From an uncultured Planktomarina sp. (GTDB lineage: Bacteria; Pseudomonadota; Alphaproteobacteria; Rhodobacterales; Rhodobacteraceae), in assembly GCA_943788425.1 (NCBI GenBank), contig CALSQF010000002.1:18104-82103 (forward strand): 64,000 nucleotides of DNA, read 5' to 3'. Below, in pieces: positions 1 through 8,942 of the stretch. The notes beneath the pieces were generated by a model, which was not told the origin of the DNA, did not search any database, and saw only the letters and a program-made list of their open reading frames with translations. The translations under genes and the position numbers were made by a program. Numbering within the stretch: the stretch's first letter is position 1; the number at the start of each line of letters is the position of its first letter.

Positions 1-846
1 CCCGCTCGTCGTCGTGCTTGCATTAATCATGTGCGCATCCATTTCAAAGTCTCGGAACGGCGAGCGTGTCGAGTACTGGGGCAACATCGCTCTACACAGA
101 GACATGCCCCCAACGGGCACGCTGATGAAGACAGACTTGTTGCGGACATGATCGAGCTGTCCAGACAGTTTGGTAGATACGGTTATCGCAGGATTGCAGC
201 ATTGCTCAGAGAAGCAGGTTGGTGCGTCAGCGATGGCCGTATTGAAAGCCTGTGGCGACGAGAGGGGCTAAAGGTTCCACAGAAACAACCGAAGAAGGGA
301 AGACTATGGTTGAATGACGGATCATGCGTTCGACTGCGGCCTGAGTATCGCAATCATGTCTGGAGTTATGACTTCGTTCATTGCCGAACTGATGATGGTA
401 AAGTCTTTCGAACATTGAACATTCTAGACGAGTTTAGCCGGGAGTGTTTAGCCATCAAGATCGATCGGAAGCTGAACTCAACGAATGTGATAGATGCCCT
501 AACCGATCTATTTATAATGCGTGGCTCTCCAGCATTTATACGGTCTGACAACGGACCTGAGTTCATCGCTTAAGCGGTAAGAGACTGGATAGCAGCTGTG
601 GGAGCAAAGACAGCTTATATAGAGCCAGGCAGCCCTTGGGAGAACGGATACTGTGAAAGCTTTAATGGCAGGTTCAGAGATGAACTGCTCAATGGTGAGA
701 TATTCTACAGCCTACGAGAAGCACAAATCATCATCGACAAATGGAGGAAACATTACACCACAAAGAGACCACACAGTGCATTGGGCTATCGCCCACCAGC
801 TCTTGAAACCATCATACAACTAGATCAGAGGCCAATCATGCACTAA
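1..846 (+). pseudogene. IS3-family transposase OrfB, broken by an in-frame stop and cut by the window edge
   Basis: The reading frame is open from base 1, so the 5' part lies outside the window. It encodes the IS3/IS407-type OrfB with the DDE integrase core: first Asp in VWSYDF, second in RSDNGPE, Glu in ENGYCESF, then the usual RPHSALGY end. A TAA at 571-573 interrupts the frame just after the second Asp. The same frame resumes and runs to 846. Related transposases have Lys here (AKAVRDW), so one AAA-to-TAA change explains the break. Unless the stop is read through, the catalytic Glu is lost and the copy is inactive. Family assignment is from remembered motifs. Confidence 0.9.
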
Positions 847-883
847 TAATTAAATTGGCCCAGTCAGATGAAGCTGCTCAAGA
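1..883 (+). mobile_element. IS3-family insertion sequence, right part
   Basis: The element holds the broken OrfB and probably ends near 856-883. There the sequence TGGCCCAGT...CAAGA loosely resembles the inverted complement of the IS3 left ends seen at 10795 and 15929 (TGTCTTGGCCCCC...). The match is imperfect, so the exact boundary is uncertain, and no target duplication can be checked because the left end is outside the window. Confidence 0.5.
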
Positions 884-973
884 TGATGATACGAATTCTC
901 ATCGAAAACTCCTCTCGGTGATCTCCAGGCATTGAGCCACGCAAGGTAATTGCCAAAATTTACGACAGTGACA

Positions 974-988
974 TTTAACACTGTTAAA
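974..988. promoter_or_regulatory. Candidate operator palindrome upstream of the deacetylase gene
   Basis: TTTAAC-ACT-GTTAAA is a perfect 15-bp dyad about 40 bases before the GTG start at 1026. An outer ACAGTG/CACTGT pair (965-970 and 979-984) overlaps it. Position and symmetry suggest a repressor or activator site. No regulator gene is adjacent, so the binding protein is unknown. Confidence 0.35.
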
Positions 989-1025
989 GTTTACCGGATA
1001 CTAATAGCTAACAGCAGGTTTTACA

Positions 1026-1931
1026 GTGATACAGATTCCAGTCGTCTATAACGATACTTACGACATAAATGTGCCAGAAAGTCATCGTTTTAATGGGACA
1101 AAGTTCTCTAAGTTAGTGAGCCAACTAAAACAGAGTGATTTTTACCGAAGGTTACATTTCCACCATTCTTCACCAGTTCGCTATCAAGATGTTTTACGAA
1201 CCCATGCCATTGATTACGTTCAACGCGTTGTGCAAGGAACTTTATCTAAGGAGGAAGTACGGCAAATCAACCTGCCGATAGACAACCAACTGGTCAAACG
1301 CAGCTTTTTGGCTTTGAACGGTACTTTTACCACAGCACTAAAGGCTTTAGAAGAAGGCGTTGCCTGTCATGCCGCAGGAGGAACGCATCATGCGCATTAT
1401 TCTAATGGATTAGGATTTTGTGTTTTTAACGACTTGGCTTTTACTGCTCTGAACTTGATAGAACATGGTTTAGCCGAAAAGGTCTTGATCCTAGACTTAG
1501 ACGTACATCAAGGTGATGGAACCATTGACATATGCAATGGTAAGCCCGGCATATATACTTGTTCTTTGCACTGTGAGCAAAACTTTCCATTCCAAAAGCG
1601 TCAAGGTACCCTTGACATAGCACTCAATAGCCATCTGGAGGACACCGACTATCTAGATAAGTTGTGCAGTACTTTTAAATCCATCTCTAAAGATTTTACG
1701 CCGGACATTGTTTTGTACGATGCTGGTGTAGACGTATTTTTCGGTGACCAACTGGGGAATTTGGATTTAACGCTAGAAGGCATTTTGAAGCGAGATTGTG
1801 CCGTTTTAGAGTACTTTAAGAACCGCAACACACCAATAGCCACAGTAATCGGAGGTGGCTATAGCCCATGTGATACCGACATTGCACGGCGACACCTCTC
1901 CATTTTTCGAGCAGCTACAGATGTATTTTAG
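1026..1931 (+). CDS. Histone deacetylase family protein (AcuC/acetylpolyamine amidohydrolase-like)
   Basis: This is a 301-aa zinc hydrolase of the arginase/deacetylase fold, expected to remove acetyl groups from small amines or protein lysines in the cytoplasm. Family residues are all visible: the His pair H121-H122 in GGTHHAH, metal ligands D159 and H161 in DLDVHQGDG, a third ligand D236 in DAGVD, and the catalytic Tyr in GGGY (about 279). The start is GTG with AGCAGG upstream. It stands alone between an IS element and a convergent operon, and its base use is AT-rich, so recent acquisition is possible. The true substrate cannot be read from sequence. Confidence 0.85.
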   Translation: MIQIPVVYNDTYDINVPESHRFNGTKFSKLVSQLKQSDFYRRLHFHHSSPVRYQDVLRTHAIDYVQRVVQGTLSKEEVRQINLPIDNQLVKRSFLALNGTFTTALKALEEGVACHAAGGTHHAHYSNGLGFCVFNDLAFTALNLIEHGLAEKVLILDLDVHQGDGTIDICNGKPGIYTCSLHCEQNFPFQKRQGTLDIALNSHLEDTDYLDKLCSTFKSISKDFTPDIVLYDAGVDVFFGDQLGNLDLTLEGILKRDCAVLEYFKNRNTPIATVIGGGYSPCDTDIARRHLSIFRAATDVF

Positions 1932-2392
1932 CAAAATCAGAGTTTATGAACTTAGCCCACAGTGGAAATTAAACCCCACGGCAAAGCACATATGCTTAAC
2001 CCCTGATAATGCTTCGTAAGATAATGGTTCACATTATAAAGGCGACGTCGCCAATGTCATCAAATAACATCATTCACATGAGGCGACAGGACACGACACA
2101 CCCCTATAGGGATGTCGGATGTCGTCTGTGATCTGTTGGAGGTACAAAAAGCTATGGGAGATTGATAACCATCTGAAAACTTTATGGCCAGCATCCAGCA
2201 CCATGCTCATGGTGAAGGTCTTATAAATTATGAAGTTAAAGTGGGAGCCGAACATACAGCGTAACAGTCAGATAATCTCTAGGCTTGTTTTGGAATAGCG
2301 GAATGGAGAATGTTCTGTCATTCACGGACGCTACAAATACACCGTGTCCACTTGAACCGAGTTTGATCTGACATTGCCTCATTTTTTTTAGG
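1932..2392. other. Intergenic stretch without a convincing gene
   Basis: This 461-base gap separates two convergent genes. The only recognisable content is a short sequence repeated near 15.83 kb (listed separately). A minus-strand frame of about 61 codons at 2070-2255 lacks a ribosome-binding site and resembles no family I know. Confidence 0.5.
1975..2024 (+). repeat. Dispersed ~50-bp intergenic repeat, copy 1
   Basis: The sequence CCCACGGCAAAGCACATATG followed by CTTAACCCCTGATAATGCTT recurs with a handful of mismatches at 15829-15877. Both copies lie just 3' of a plus-strand gene (44 and 5 bases after the stop). It may be a remnant of a mobile element end or a small intergenic repeat family. 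Confidence 0.6.
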
Positions 2393-3433
2393 CTATTCGT
2401 AGCCCGTCATTTCAAGGTAACCACGCCCCGTGTGGCTGCCTTGAACGGTAATCGGACCCTCCCAGTAAGGGACTGAAGTATTCATCCATGACTGCGGGTT
2501 GATCGCAGTCACCTCGACAGCCACCCCACGATCAGGCAACCGCACATTCCATGTGGTCGGCACATCACGTCCGCCAATATCAGAGATCGCAACCGGGTCA
2601 GCTTTAAACGCGCTGTTGGAATAGGAAGTTGTGGTGCCATCAGGGTCAATCCACGTTGCAGAAGTATAGACGCTACCATCGGTTTGGCGCAGGCGAAACC
2701 CCATTAATTTGCCATCCTCCAACGACAACGAGAACCAGTCCCATCCAGTTTGATTGTCAGAGAGCGGCTGAGATGACCATTCGCGATCTAGCCAAGCATC
2801 CCCAGCGACTTCTATGTTGCCCGTTGGAAGAATCAGGGTTCCTTCAATTGCGTAGAACGGTTGCGAGTAGTAAAATGAAGCATGACCCTCTGCCGATTTT
2901 ACCGAGTATCCCTCATCGCCGTGAAATACTAAAGGACCGTCTGAATTCAGGACCATATCATAAGCAAAGTCAGGCCCACTCGCAGTCATGGTCAGCGTGG
3001 CAAAATCAGGGCCTACTAGCTGCCAATCGTCAATCCAAGCCTCAAACGGGTCGGCCTGTACCCCCGCCTGTCCAATACCACCACGGGCAAGACGCTCGGT
3101 CACGAAATGTGCGTCAGGAGTGGTGACCGCCGCATGACCCATCCACAGCTGGGGCGAAGACCACCCTTGCCCACCATCCGACGTAAGGGCAGAGCGAAAC
3201 AGCGTCCATTGAAGACCGTACGGCGTCCCATCAAGACCTTCGAGGTTAGCAGTCAGATACCACCATTCAATCCGATAATCATCGTGGGAACCATGATCGA
3301 TTGGAAAATCAAATTGTGCTGGGCGCTGCGGAGACGAAAAACCGTCGGCATCAGTGCCGAGGCCCGCGAAGCCCTGTGCACTTGCGGTGATGGGCGAGAG
3401 CAAAAGGAGAAAGACTCTAGCGTTCATTTGCAA
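2393..3433 (-). CDS. AttH/CrtC-like lipocalin-fold protein, exported (AttEFGH ABC system component)
   Basis: A 346-aa protein with a hydrophobic N-terminal segment (residues 4-19, ending ASA) that looks like a signal peptide. Family hallmarks are IEWWYLTANLEG near residue 55, the GW-W-S stretch around 235-245, and WLDREWSS, as in the AttH/carotenoid hydratase (CrtC) group. The start overlaps the end of the permease gene by 17 bases, so it is the last gene of a three-gene operon. AttH proteins accompany AttEFG-type ABC permeases. Whether this one binds a lipid or acts as an enzyme is unknown, and no carotenoid genes lie nearby, so a CrtC role is unlikely. Confidence 0.8.
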   Translation of the reverse strand: MQMNARVFLLLLSPITASAQGFAGLGTDADGFSSPQRPAQFDFPIDHGSHDDYRIEWWYLTANLEGLDGTPYGLQWTLFRSALTSDGGQGWSSPQLWMGHAAVTTPDAHFVTERLARGGIGQAGVQADPFEAWIDDWQLVGPDFATLTMTASGPDFAYDMVLNSDGPLVFHGDEGYSVKSAEGHASFYYSQPFYAIEGTLILPTGNIEVAGDAWLDREWSSQPLSDNQTGWDWFSLSLEDGKLMGFRLRQTDGSVYTSATWIDPDGTTTSYSNSAFKADPVAISDIGGRDVPTTWNVRLPDRGVAVEVTAINPQSWMNTSVPYWEGPITVQGSHTGRGYLEMTGYE

Positions 3434-5801
3434 ACACTTTCAGCAAGTCCGCTGGCTGCGTCCGAGCAAGCTTTGTTGCAGGCCAGAGCGCGGCGATAAC
3501 AGCAGCGGCCACCGCAAAGGCAGCTAGGCGCGCGTAGTCCAGTGGAAATAAGAACAGCGGCAAACGCCATCCGAAGGCCTCAACATTTACAACTGCCAAC
3601 AACGTCCATCCCAGCGAGATCCCGAGCGGCAATGCAAGAGCCGTGGTGAGTAGCGCCAAAAGGACGGCACGGACGATTTCCAAACGGCCCAGCCGCGCAC
3701 GAGTAATGCCCTGTGCCCAGACAGGAGCAAGTTGTGGGATACGCATGGTAGTGAGGGTCAACAAACTCATCAAAATGGCAAAGCCCGCCACGGCGAGTGT
3801 CAGTATATTGAGCGCACCTGTCACCGTGAAGGTCCGATCAAACACCGCTAATGAAAACGCCTTGATACCTGCTTGATTGATCATATTTACCTCATTGAGG
3901 CCGAAGTCTTTGCGAAGATCGAGAGATAGGGCCGTCACACGCGACGGATCCATGCGCACGCCGAACCTAAGGGGGAAGATATCGGGAAATAGGGCTGCGA
4001 ACTTGGCTTCAGTAATGATGACCTGCCCGATTGGATTGCCATAATCGCCATAAATACCGAAAACTTTAAAGGGTTGCCCTGCAATCGTAATTTCATCACC
4101 AATTGCGATGCCCGCGCGACGGGCGAGTTGCTCATTAATCGCAGCAGCCTGTCCGGCTTCAATCAGCGGCCAAGCGTCGGGTACAGCATCCAAAAACAGC
4201 CAATTATCGCGGTATGTTGCATGAGCTATAGGACCGTAGATTTCAGATGGAAGGCCGCGGATGTCTTGATTAGCAGACTGAATTGGCAGAACCTTGTCAA
4301 CACGGAGTTCAAGATAGGCGCGCAGGCTGGCGGCCTGTTGCGCGTCATCCGCATAAACGTAAAATTCCGAAGCAAGCCGTTGGTCAAGGAACCCTGTGAA
4401 GGTCAAACGGAAACTGCTCACCATCGTAGAGACACCAACGTTAGCAGCCATCGCGATCAAAAGCGCCATCAGCGCCAGCGACAGGCCCGGAAGTTGTTGG
4501 CGCGTATCCGCCCAGAACCATTCCTCTATAATCGATTTGGCATGGCGCACGGCAGCGGCAAGTAGACCGTCTAATATAACGGGTAGGGCAAGGGCCGCCC
4601 CAATCAGAAGAGCGGCAAGCATGGCAAAACCGGCCGCCAGCCCACTGCCCAACCAGCCTAGCAGACAGGCTGCAACAAGAAGGAACATAGCGAACACCGT
4701 TTGTATCAGGCGACTACGCCTGGCCTGCATCGCCCAAGCATGTGGCCGCGCCGACGCAAGCAGGGGCATACGTGCCAAGTTCCAAAGCGACGCGGCTGCC
4801 GCCAAAGCCGTACCACCCACAGCAATGAGAAGACCAGAGACCCACCATTCCGGCCGAAACTGCAAGGTGCCTGAAATTGATTGCCCATAAAGACCCGATA
4901 TAGTGGCGGCAACGTCAGGCAACAGTGCGGCAGCTATGAAATAGCCAAGCCCGACGCCGATCATGCCAGCCAAGACTGAGATACCGACCAGTTCAAATGC
5001 GATAAGGGCGATCAGGTTCACTAGGGGAAAGCCCAGTGCGCGCAAAGTGCGCATGACCGGTCGACGTTGTTCAAGTGCGAGGCCGATGGTGCCATGCACA
5101 ATGAAAATTCCCACTACAAATGAGAGGAGGCCAAAGGCCGTTAGATTTAAATGGAAACTATCTGTCAAACGCCCCACGTCCGATCCACTTTGCGGCGGGA
5201 TCAGTTCGAAATTTGGGGCGATCACTTCAAGTGGGGGCTGTGTGATCGGTTGTTGTGGCGCAACGATTAGGCGTGAAATCTGCCCATCTAATCCCAACAA
5301 TATTTGTGCAGTGCCAACATCTGTTAGAATAACAGCAGGGGGTAGATCGGATAACGGGAATTTGCGTACATCTACCTCACCCAACCGCTCAAGTGTTTCT
5401 TGGGTCGCAAACAAGATACCGCTTGTGATCATATCGACCGTCAACTTACCGTCACTCGGACCAACATGCGTCAGACCACCCGGAGATGTCAGGACATCTG
5501 TTCCAATCAAACGGATGCCGTCCAATCGCCCTTCAACAACAGGGCTGACAAGCCAGCCCGCACGTCGCAAGGCAATGAAATCTTCCTGCGGTATTGTGCC
5601 TGTGCGAGCAATTATCTGGGCGAACATCCCCTCACCCAAAGTTTCAGCGGCGGCATCATATGAGGCGCGGGCTTCGGTGTTAACCGCCTGAACTCCCGAC
5701 CAAAGCGCTGTCGCCAAAGACAGCCCCACCACCAACGTGAATAACTGCATCGGATTGCGGCGCCAATGGGACAGCAACACTAAAAGACCCACATTCGTCA
5801 T
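3417..5801 (-). CDS. Double FtsX-like ABC transporter permease (AttF-AttG fusion type)
   Basis: A 794-aa inner-membrane protein. It has a first membrane segment at residues 17-38, a large periplasmic part, a membrane block at about 220-460, a second soluble part at about 480-670, and a final three-segment block at about 675-785. This two-times-FtsX layout is typical of permeases of the LolCDE/MacB/AttFG type that handle lipids or lipoproteins from the periplasmic side. Its ATG overlaps the stop of the ATPase gene (ATGA), showing tight coupling. The substrate is unknown. Confidence 0.85.
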   Translation of the reverse strand: MTNVGLLVLLSHWRRNPMQLFTLVVGLSLATALWSGVQAVNTEARASYDAAAETLGEGMFAQIIARTGTIPQEDFIALRRAGWLVSPVVEGRLDGIRLIGTDVLTSPGGLTHVGPSDGKLTVDMITSGILFATQETLERLGEVDVRKFPLSDLPPAVILTDVGTAQILLGLDGQISRLIVAPQQPITQPPLEVIAPNFELIPPQSGSDVGRLTDSFHLNLTAFGLLSFVVGIFIVHGTIGLALEQRRPVMRTLRALGFPLVNLIALIAFELVGISVLAGMIGVGLGYFIAAALLPDVAATISGLYGQSISGTLQFRPEWWVSGLLIAVGGTALAAAASLWNLARMPLLASARPHAWAMQARRSRLIQTVFAMFLLVAACLLGWLGSGLAAGFAMLAALLIGAALALPVILDGLLAAAVRHAKSIIEEWFWADTRQQLPGLSLALMALLIAMAANVGVSTMVSSFRLTFTGFLDQRLASEFYVYADDAQQAASLRAYLELRVDKVLPIQSANQDIRGLPSEIYGPIAHATYRDNWLFLDAVPDAWPLIEAGQAAAINEQLARRAGIAIGDEITIAGQPFKVFGIYGDYGNPIGQVIITEAKFAALFPDIFPLRFGVRMDPSRVTALSLDLRKDFGLNEVNMINQAGIKAFSLAVFDRTFTVTGALNILTLAVAGFAILMSLLTLTTMRIPQLAPVWAQGITRARLGRLEIVRAVLLALLTTALALPLGISLGWTLLAVVNVEAFGWRLPLFLFPLDYARLAAFAVAAAVIAALWPATKLARTQPADLLKVFANER

Positions 5802-6466
5802 TTCTCAGCACATTCGATTTGGCCTGCGCGCAAGTGTAAGCGGCGGCCCATACGTCCCGCTAGCCGATGTGAATGGGTGACCAACAACAGGGCACAATCA
5901 GTTTCTATCGCAAGGGTCATCATAAGCTCCATGACCTTGTCGGCTGTTTCTTCATCCAGATTACCAGTAGGCTCATCAGCAAGAATGAGTGCGGGCTTCG
6001 ACGCCAAGGTGCGCGCGATCGCGACACGCTGTTGCTGACCGCCTGAAAGTTGTTCAGGATATTTCCCCAATTGTGCAAACAACCCCAGACGGTCTGCCAA
6101 TTCCTTGATCCAGTTCTGGTCTAAACGGCCTGAAAGGCGGGCATGGAACCCAATATTGGACGCCACGGTCAGGGATGGAATCAGGTTGAACTGTTGAAAC
6201 ACTACGCCAACCTTGTCACGGCGTATACCTGCGCGCCCAGCATCATCCATCGCCCCGATATCCACACCATCAACTGCCACAATACCGCTGTCAGGTTGAT
6301 CGAGGCCTCCAATAATATGGAGCAATGTACTTTTACCACTGCCCGATTCGCCTGTGAGAGCAAGTGTTTCGCCCCGCGCTAGACGCATTTTAACACCCCG
6401 CAGAACAGACAAATGGCCATCAGGTCCGGCGTAAGACTTGTGCAGATCGCTTACGGATAGAAGCAT
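5798..6466 (-). CDS. ABC transporter ATP-binding protein (LolD/AttE-like)
   Basis: A nucleotide-binding subunit with Walker A GESGSGKST, Q-loop in VVFQQFN, signature LSGGQQQR, Walker B LILADEPTGNLDEE and the switch His in VTHSH. The ADEPTGNLD form is the one found in LolD/MacB/FtsE ATPases. The ATG at 6466 begins MLLSVSDLHKSY, matching the family start. A longer frame from a TTG at 6505 exists, but its extra 13 residues do not resemble the family. First gene of the AttE-FG-H operon, with a four-base overlap to the permease. Confidence 0.87.
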   Translation of the reverse strand: MLLSVSDLHKSYAGPDGHLSVLRGVKMRLARGETLALTGESGSGKSTLLHIIGGLDQPDSGIVAVDGVDIGAMDDAGRAGIRRDKVGVVFQQFNLIPSLTVASNIGFHARLSGRLDQNWIKELADRLGLFAQLGKYPEQLSGGQQQRVAIARTLASKPALILADEPTGNLDEETADKVMELMMTLAIETDCALLLVTHSHRLAGRMGRRLHLRAGQIECAEK

Positions 6467-6593
6467 GTGGTCGGTTGATCCTCCAGTAATTAGGAACTTA
6501 GTCAATAAACTAGCTGTCAGGCAAAAGATTGAAAGGTGTGTTGGGTTTTGCGAATATTCATCGTCGCAACTCCAGACTAGGAAGTTTGAGGTT

Positions 6594-6720
6594 GCTGTCA
6601 GTCAAACAGGAAGTCTTTGCGGGCGCACAGTGTAGCTTGAACCTATGCGCTCAACAAGTGGTGCTACTCAGCGAAAGCTGTGACACGGTTCAGCTTGCAA
6701 TTTAATCGTAAAACACTCGA
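6594..6720 (-). repeat. Degenerate IS end with coding tail, copy A
   Basis: Starts with an IS-end-like CTGTCA followed by loosely conserved sequence. At 6631-6709 it carries the minus-strand remnant of a transposase-like C-terminus, readable as RLNCKLNRVTAFAE. The same RLN-KLNR tail recurs at 8.2, 16.5, 25.4 and 26.7 kb. It fills much of the gap between the AttE operon and the ABC1 kinase gene. Nothing else is evident in 6467-6836 apart from a TTGACA at 6771-6776 that could be a -35 element. Confidence 0.6.
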
Positions 6721-6836
6721 TGATTATCCAATCTAGTTTATCCTTCTAATTCTAACATTTCTAATAATTTTTGACAATATATCAGATTTTATGGGTGCTG
6801 TGTTGCAACTGCGGGCAATCCAGCTACCTGACTCCG

Positions 6837-8216
6837 ATGAAAAATAGACATAGTAAAGATGATGTTCTTCCCATTTCAGTTCCAGCCAGACGCATTGAAC
6901 GATTGGGTAAGCTTGGTTCCTTGACTGCAGGTGTAGCCAGCAGCATGGCGCTAAATAGTGTTAAACAAATGGGACAAGGCAAACGCCCCTCTTTACGCAA
7001 ACTGTTGTTGACGCCATCCAACGTCCAACGTGTGTCAGACCAATTGGCGCAAATGCGCGGTGCGGCAATGAAAATTGGTCAACTCATGTCTATGGACGCT
7101 GGAGATGTACTTCCACCAGAACTGTCGCAAATCCTGGTGCGTTTACGTGACGATGCACACCCCATGCCTCCTGCCCAATTAAAGAGGACTTTAAGCGCTG
7201 AATGGCCAGCGCAATGGTTACTGTCTTTTGATAAATTCGATGTACGACCAATCGCTGCAGCTTCCATAGGGCAGGTGCATCGAGGCCAACTTAAGGATGG
7301 ACGCGATCTCGCTATTAAAGTGCAATATCCTGGTGTTGCCAAAAGTATCGATAGCGATATTGCAAATGTTGGTATTTTGATGCGTGTGTCTGGCCTGTTG
7401 CCCAAAGGTTTTGAACTGGCCCCGTATCTGGAGGAAGGCCGCAAACAACTACACGAAGAAACCGATTATAAGCGAGAAGCTACTCAACTTATACAGTTTG
7501 GTAATTTGCTGGCAAATAAGACGCAATTTGTTGTTCCCGAGCTTCACAGTGACTGGAGTACACCAAATATTCTGGCAATGACTTACGTAGCAGGTGTGCC
7601 AATTGAACGTGTTACGGAAGAACCCCAAGAAATTCGTGATCAAATTGCCAAAGACTTAATTGACCTCACTATACACGAGTTATTCTCCTATGGAGTGATG
7701 CAAACAGATCCAAACTTTGCCAATTATCTCTATCAACCAGACAGGCAGAGGATAGCTTTATTGGACTTTGGTGCAACCCACAAAATTTCGCCGCCGGTAG
7801 TGCAATTTTACCACCGGCTCATGCTCGCTGGTTTTGCTGGCGATGATGTAGCCCTAGAAGCGGCTATGAAGGACATTGGCTTTATCGATGAGAATACAAA
7901 GAACGACCAAATCATACAAATAGTCCATATGGCCAAATTTGTATTCGAAACATTACAAGAAAATCTATATCTAGATTTTGCAAACACAAAACTAGCAACG
8001 CATCTTCAGGATTTAGCAATTTCTCTGGCCAAGGATGGCTTTACACCACCACCATTACCAGTAGACGTTCTCCTAATACAGCGGAAATTTGGTGGGATGT
8101 TTCTCCTAGCAGCTAAACTCGCTGCTCGGGTCGATGTCGTGGCATTAATCGCAATTCACTTAAAAGGCACTGTACAGAGTTGCCAAACAAATCGAAGGGT
8201 TCTGTCAAACGAATAA
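6837..8216 (+). CDS. ABC1/UbiB-family atypical kinase-like protein
   Basis: A protein of about 459 aa related to UbiB/ADCK3, which supports ubiquinone biosynthesis or lipid homeostasis. Seen: the N-terminal KxGQ motif (K79-Q82), the alanine-rich loop AAAS (140-143) that replaces the kinase glycine-rich loop, the lysine in AIKVQYPG (about 161), the TDPNFANY loop and the LLDFGA metal motif. The ATG at 6837 gives the usual N-terminus; an upstream TTG frame from 6771 adds non-family residues. The last residues (about 445-459) appear to be encoded by an IS end (TCTGTCAAACGAATAA), so the native C-terminus was probably replaced. It lacks the C-terminal membrane anchors of classical UbiB. Confidence 0.82.
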   Translation: MKNRHSKDDVLPISVPARRIERLGKLGSLTAGVASSMALNSVKQMGQGKRPSLRKLLLTPSNVQRVSDQLAQMRGAAMKIGQLMSMDAGDVLPPELSQILVRLRDDAHPMPPAQLKRTLSAEWPAQWLLSFDKFDVRPIAAASIGQVHRGQLKDGRDLAIKVQYPGVAKSIDSDIANVGILMRVSGLLPKGFELAPYLEEGRKQLHEETDYKREATQLIQFGNLLANKTQFVVPELHSDWSTPNILAMTYVAGVPIERVTEEPQEIRDQIAKDLIDLTIHELFSYGVMQTDPNFANYLYQPDRQRIALLDFGATHKISPPVVQFYHRLMLAGFAGDDVALEAAMKDIGFIDENTKNDQIIQIVHMAKFVFETLQENLYLDFANTKLATHLQDLAISLAKDGFTPPPLPVDVLLIQRKFGGMFLLAAKLAARVDVVALIAIHLKGTVQSCQTNRRVLSNE

Positions 8217-8440
8217 AAACTCACATCGAATTTCTGGTGTAGCCTGAATCTATGCGTTCAATAATTGACGCCACTGAGCGAGAGCAGCGGCACGGTTCAG
8301 CTTAAAATTCAGGCGTGAGTAAAGGTGATGTTAGGGCAGCAGCTAACACCACACTTAGCCCTTGTTGCGCCATCAGCACAACCAGAGTCGCCACGTAACT
8401 GCGTTGCGAATTAAACAAGTTTGCGGCGATGCGCAGGCGT
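8201..8440 (-). repeat. Degenerate IS end with coding tail, copy B
   Basis: Begins TCTGTCAAACGAATAAAAAC inside the 3' end of the ABC1 gene and continues with the best-preserved tail, readable on the minus strand as HLYSRLNFKLNRAAALAQW and then RQLLNA plus a stop. Upstream in that orientation (8300-8440) another frame reads RSYVATLVVLMAQQG, so the frames have shifted. It occupies most of the 8217-8512 gap; no intact gene is present there. Confidence 0.65.
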
Positions 8441-8512
8441 GCGGGCGCGTGGCGAAATTGCTTTTTCTAACGGACTAAGCAATACGCCCTTAAATGCTAA
8501 AAATAGCTTCAA

Positions 8513-8887
8513 TCAATTGAGGAGAATCGTAAACTGCGAGGTAGCCAAGGCAATTGCTAGGCCCAAGTTCATAAGTCTTAATACGACATATGGCTGGGCA
8601 GAAACATCCTTGTAAGCATTCGTCTTTTTTGTTGCGGCGGAAGCATCTTTTATGTTGGCAATTTGCGATCTGAGCGTTGCATCACCCCAGACAATTGTAA
8701 AAAGCGCGGTAGCTAGGATTGGGACACTCAAGGCAAACTCATGGCCGGCGGTGTCCGCAAATAAAAGAAATGCGTAGTTCACGCTGCTTGCCATAAATGC
8801 AATTATAATCCCTACAATCTGAAAGCTGATAGCATAGAATAAGCCACTCAGACTCGTATCTTTTGTTTGTGTGACCAAATCATTCAT
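8513..8887 (-). CDS. Small membrane protein of unknown function
   Basis: A 124-aa protein with three to four hydrophobic segments (about 17-35, 38-47, 52-68 and 103-122) and a polar loop rich in Lys, Ala and Asp between the last two. The ATG has a GAAAGG ribosome-binding site at good spacing. It lies 55 bases downstream of the NADH dehydrogenase/cNMP fusion gene on the same strand and may be co-transcribed. I recognise no family. Confidence 0.6.
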   Translation of the reverse strand: MNDLVTQTKDTSLSGLFYAISFQIVGIIIAFMASSVNYAFLLFADTAGHEFALSVPILATALFTIVWGDATLRSQIANIKDASAATKKTNAYKDVSAQPYVVLRLMNLGLAIALATSQFTILLN

Positions 8888-8942
8888 TACTAAACCTTTC
8901 GTTCAGACATTTAGCGAGTAGGTGTGTCAAAGACTGTAAGTC

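Noticed and set aside
2629-3499. Plus-strand frames opposite the AttH-like gene
   Set aside because: Shadows of a well-supported gene on the other strand.
6771-6836. TTG start extending the ABC1 kinase by 22 residues
   Set aside because: The extension is not family-like, and the bases TTGACA fit better as a promoter element.
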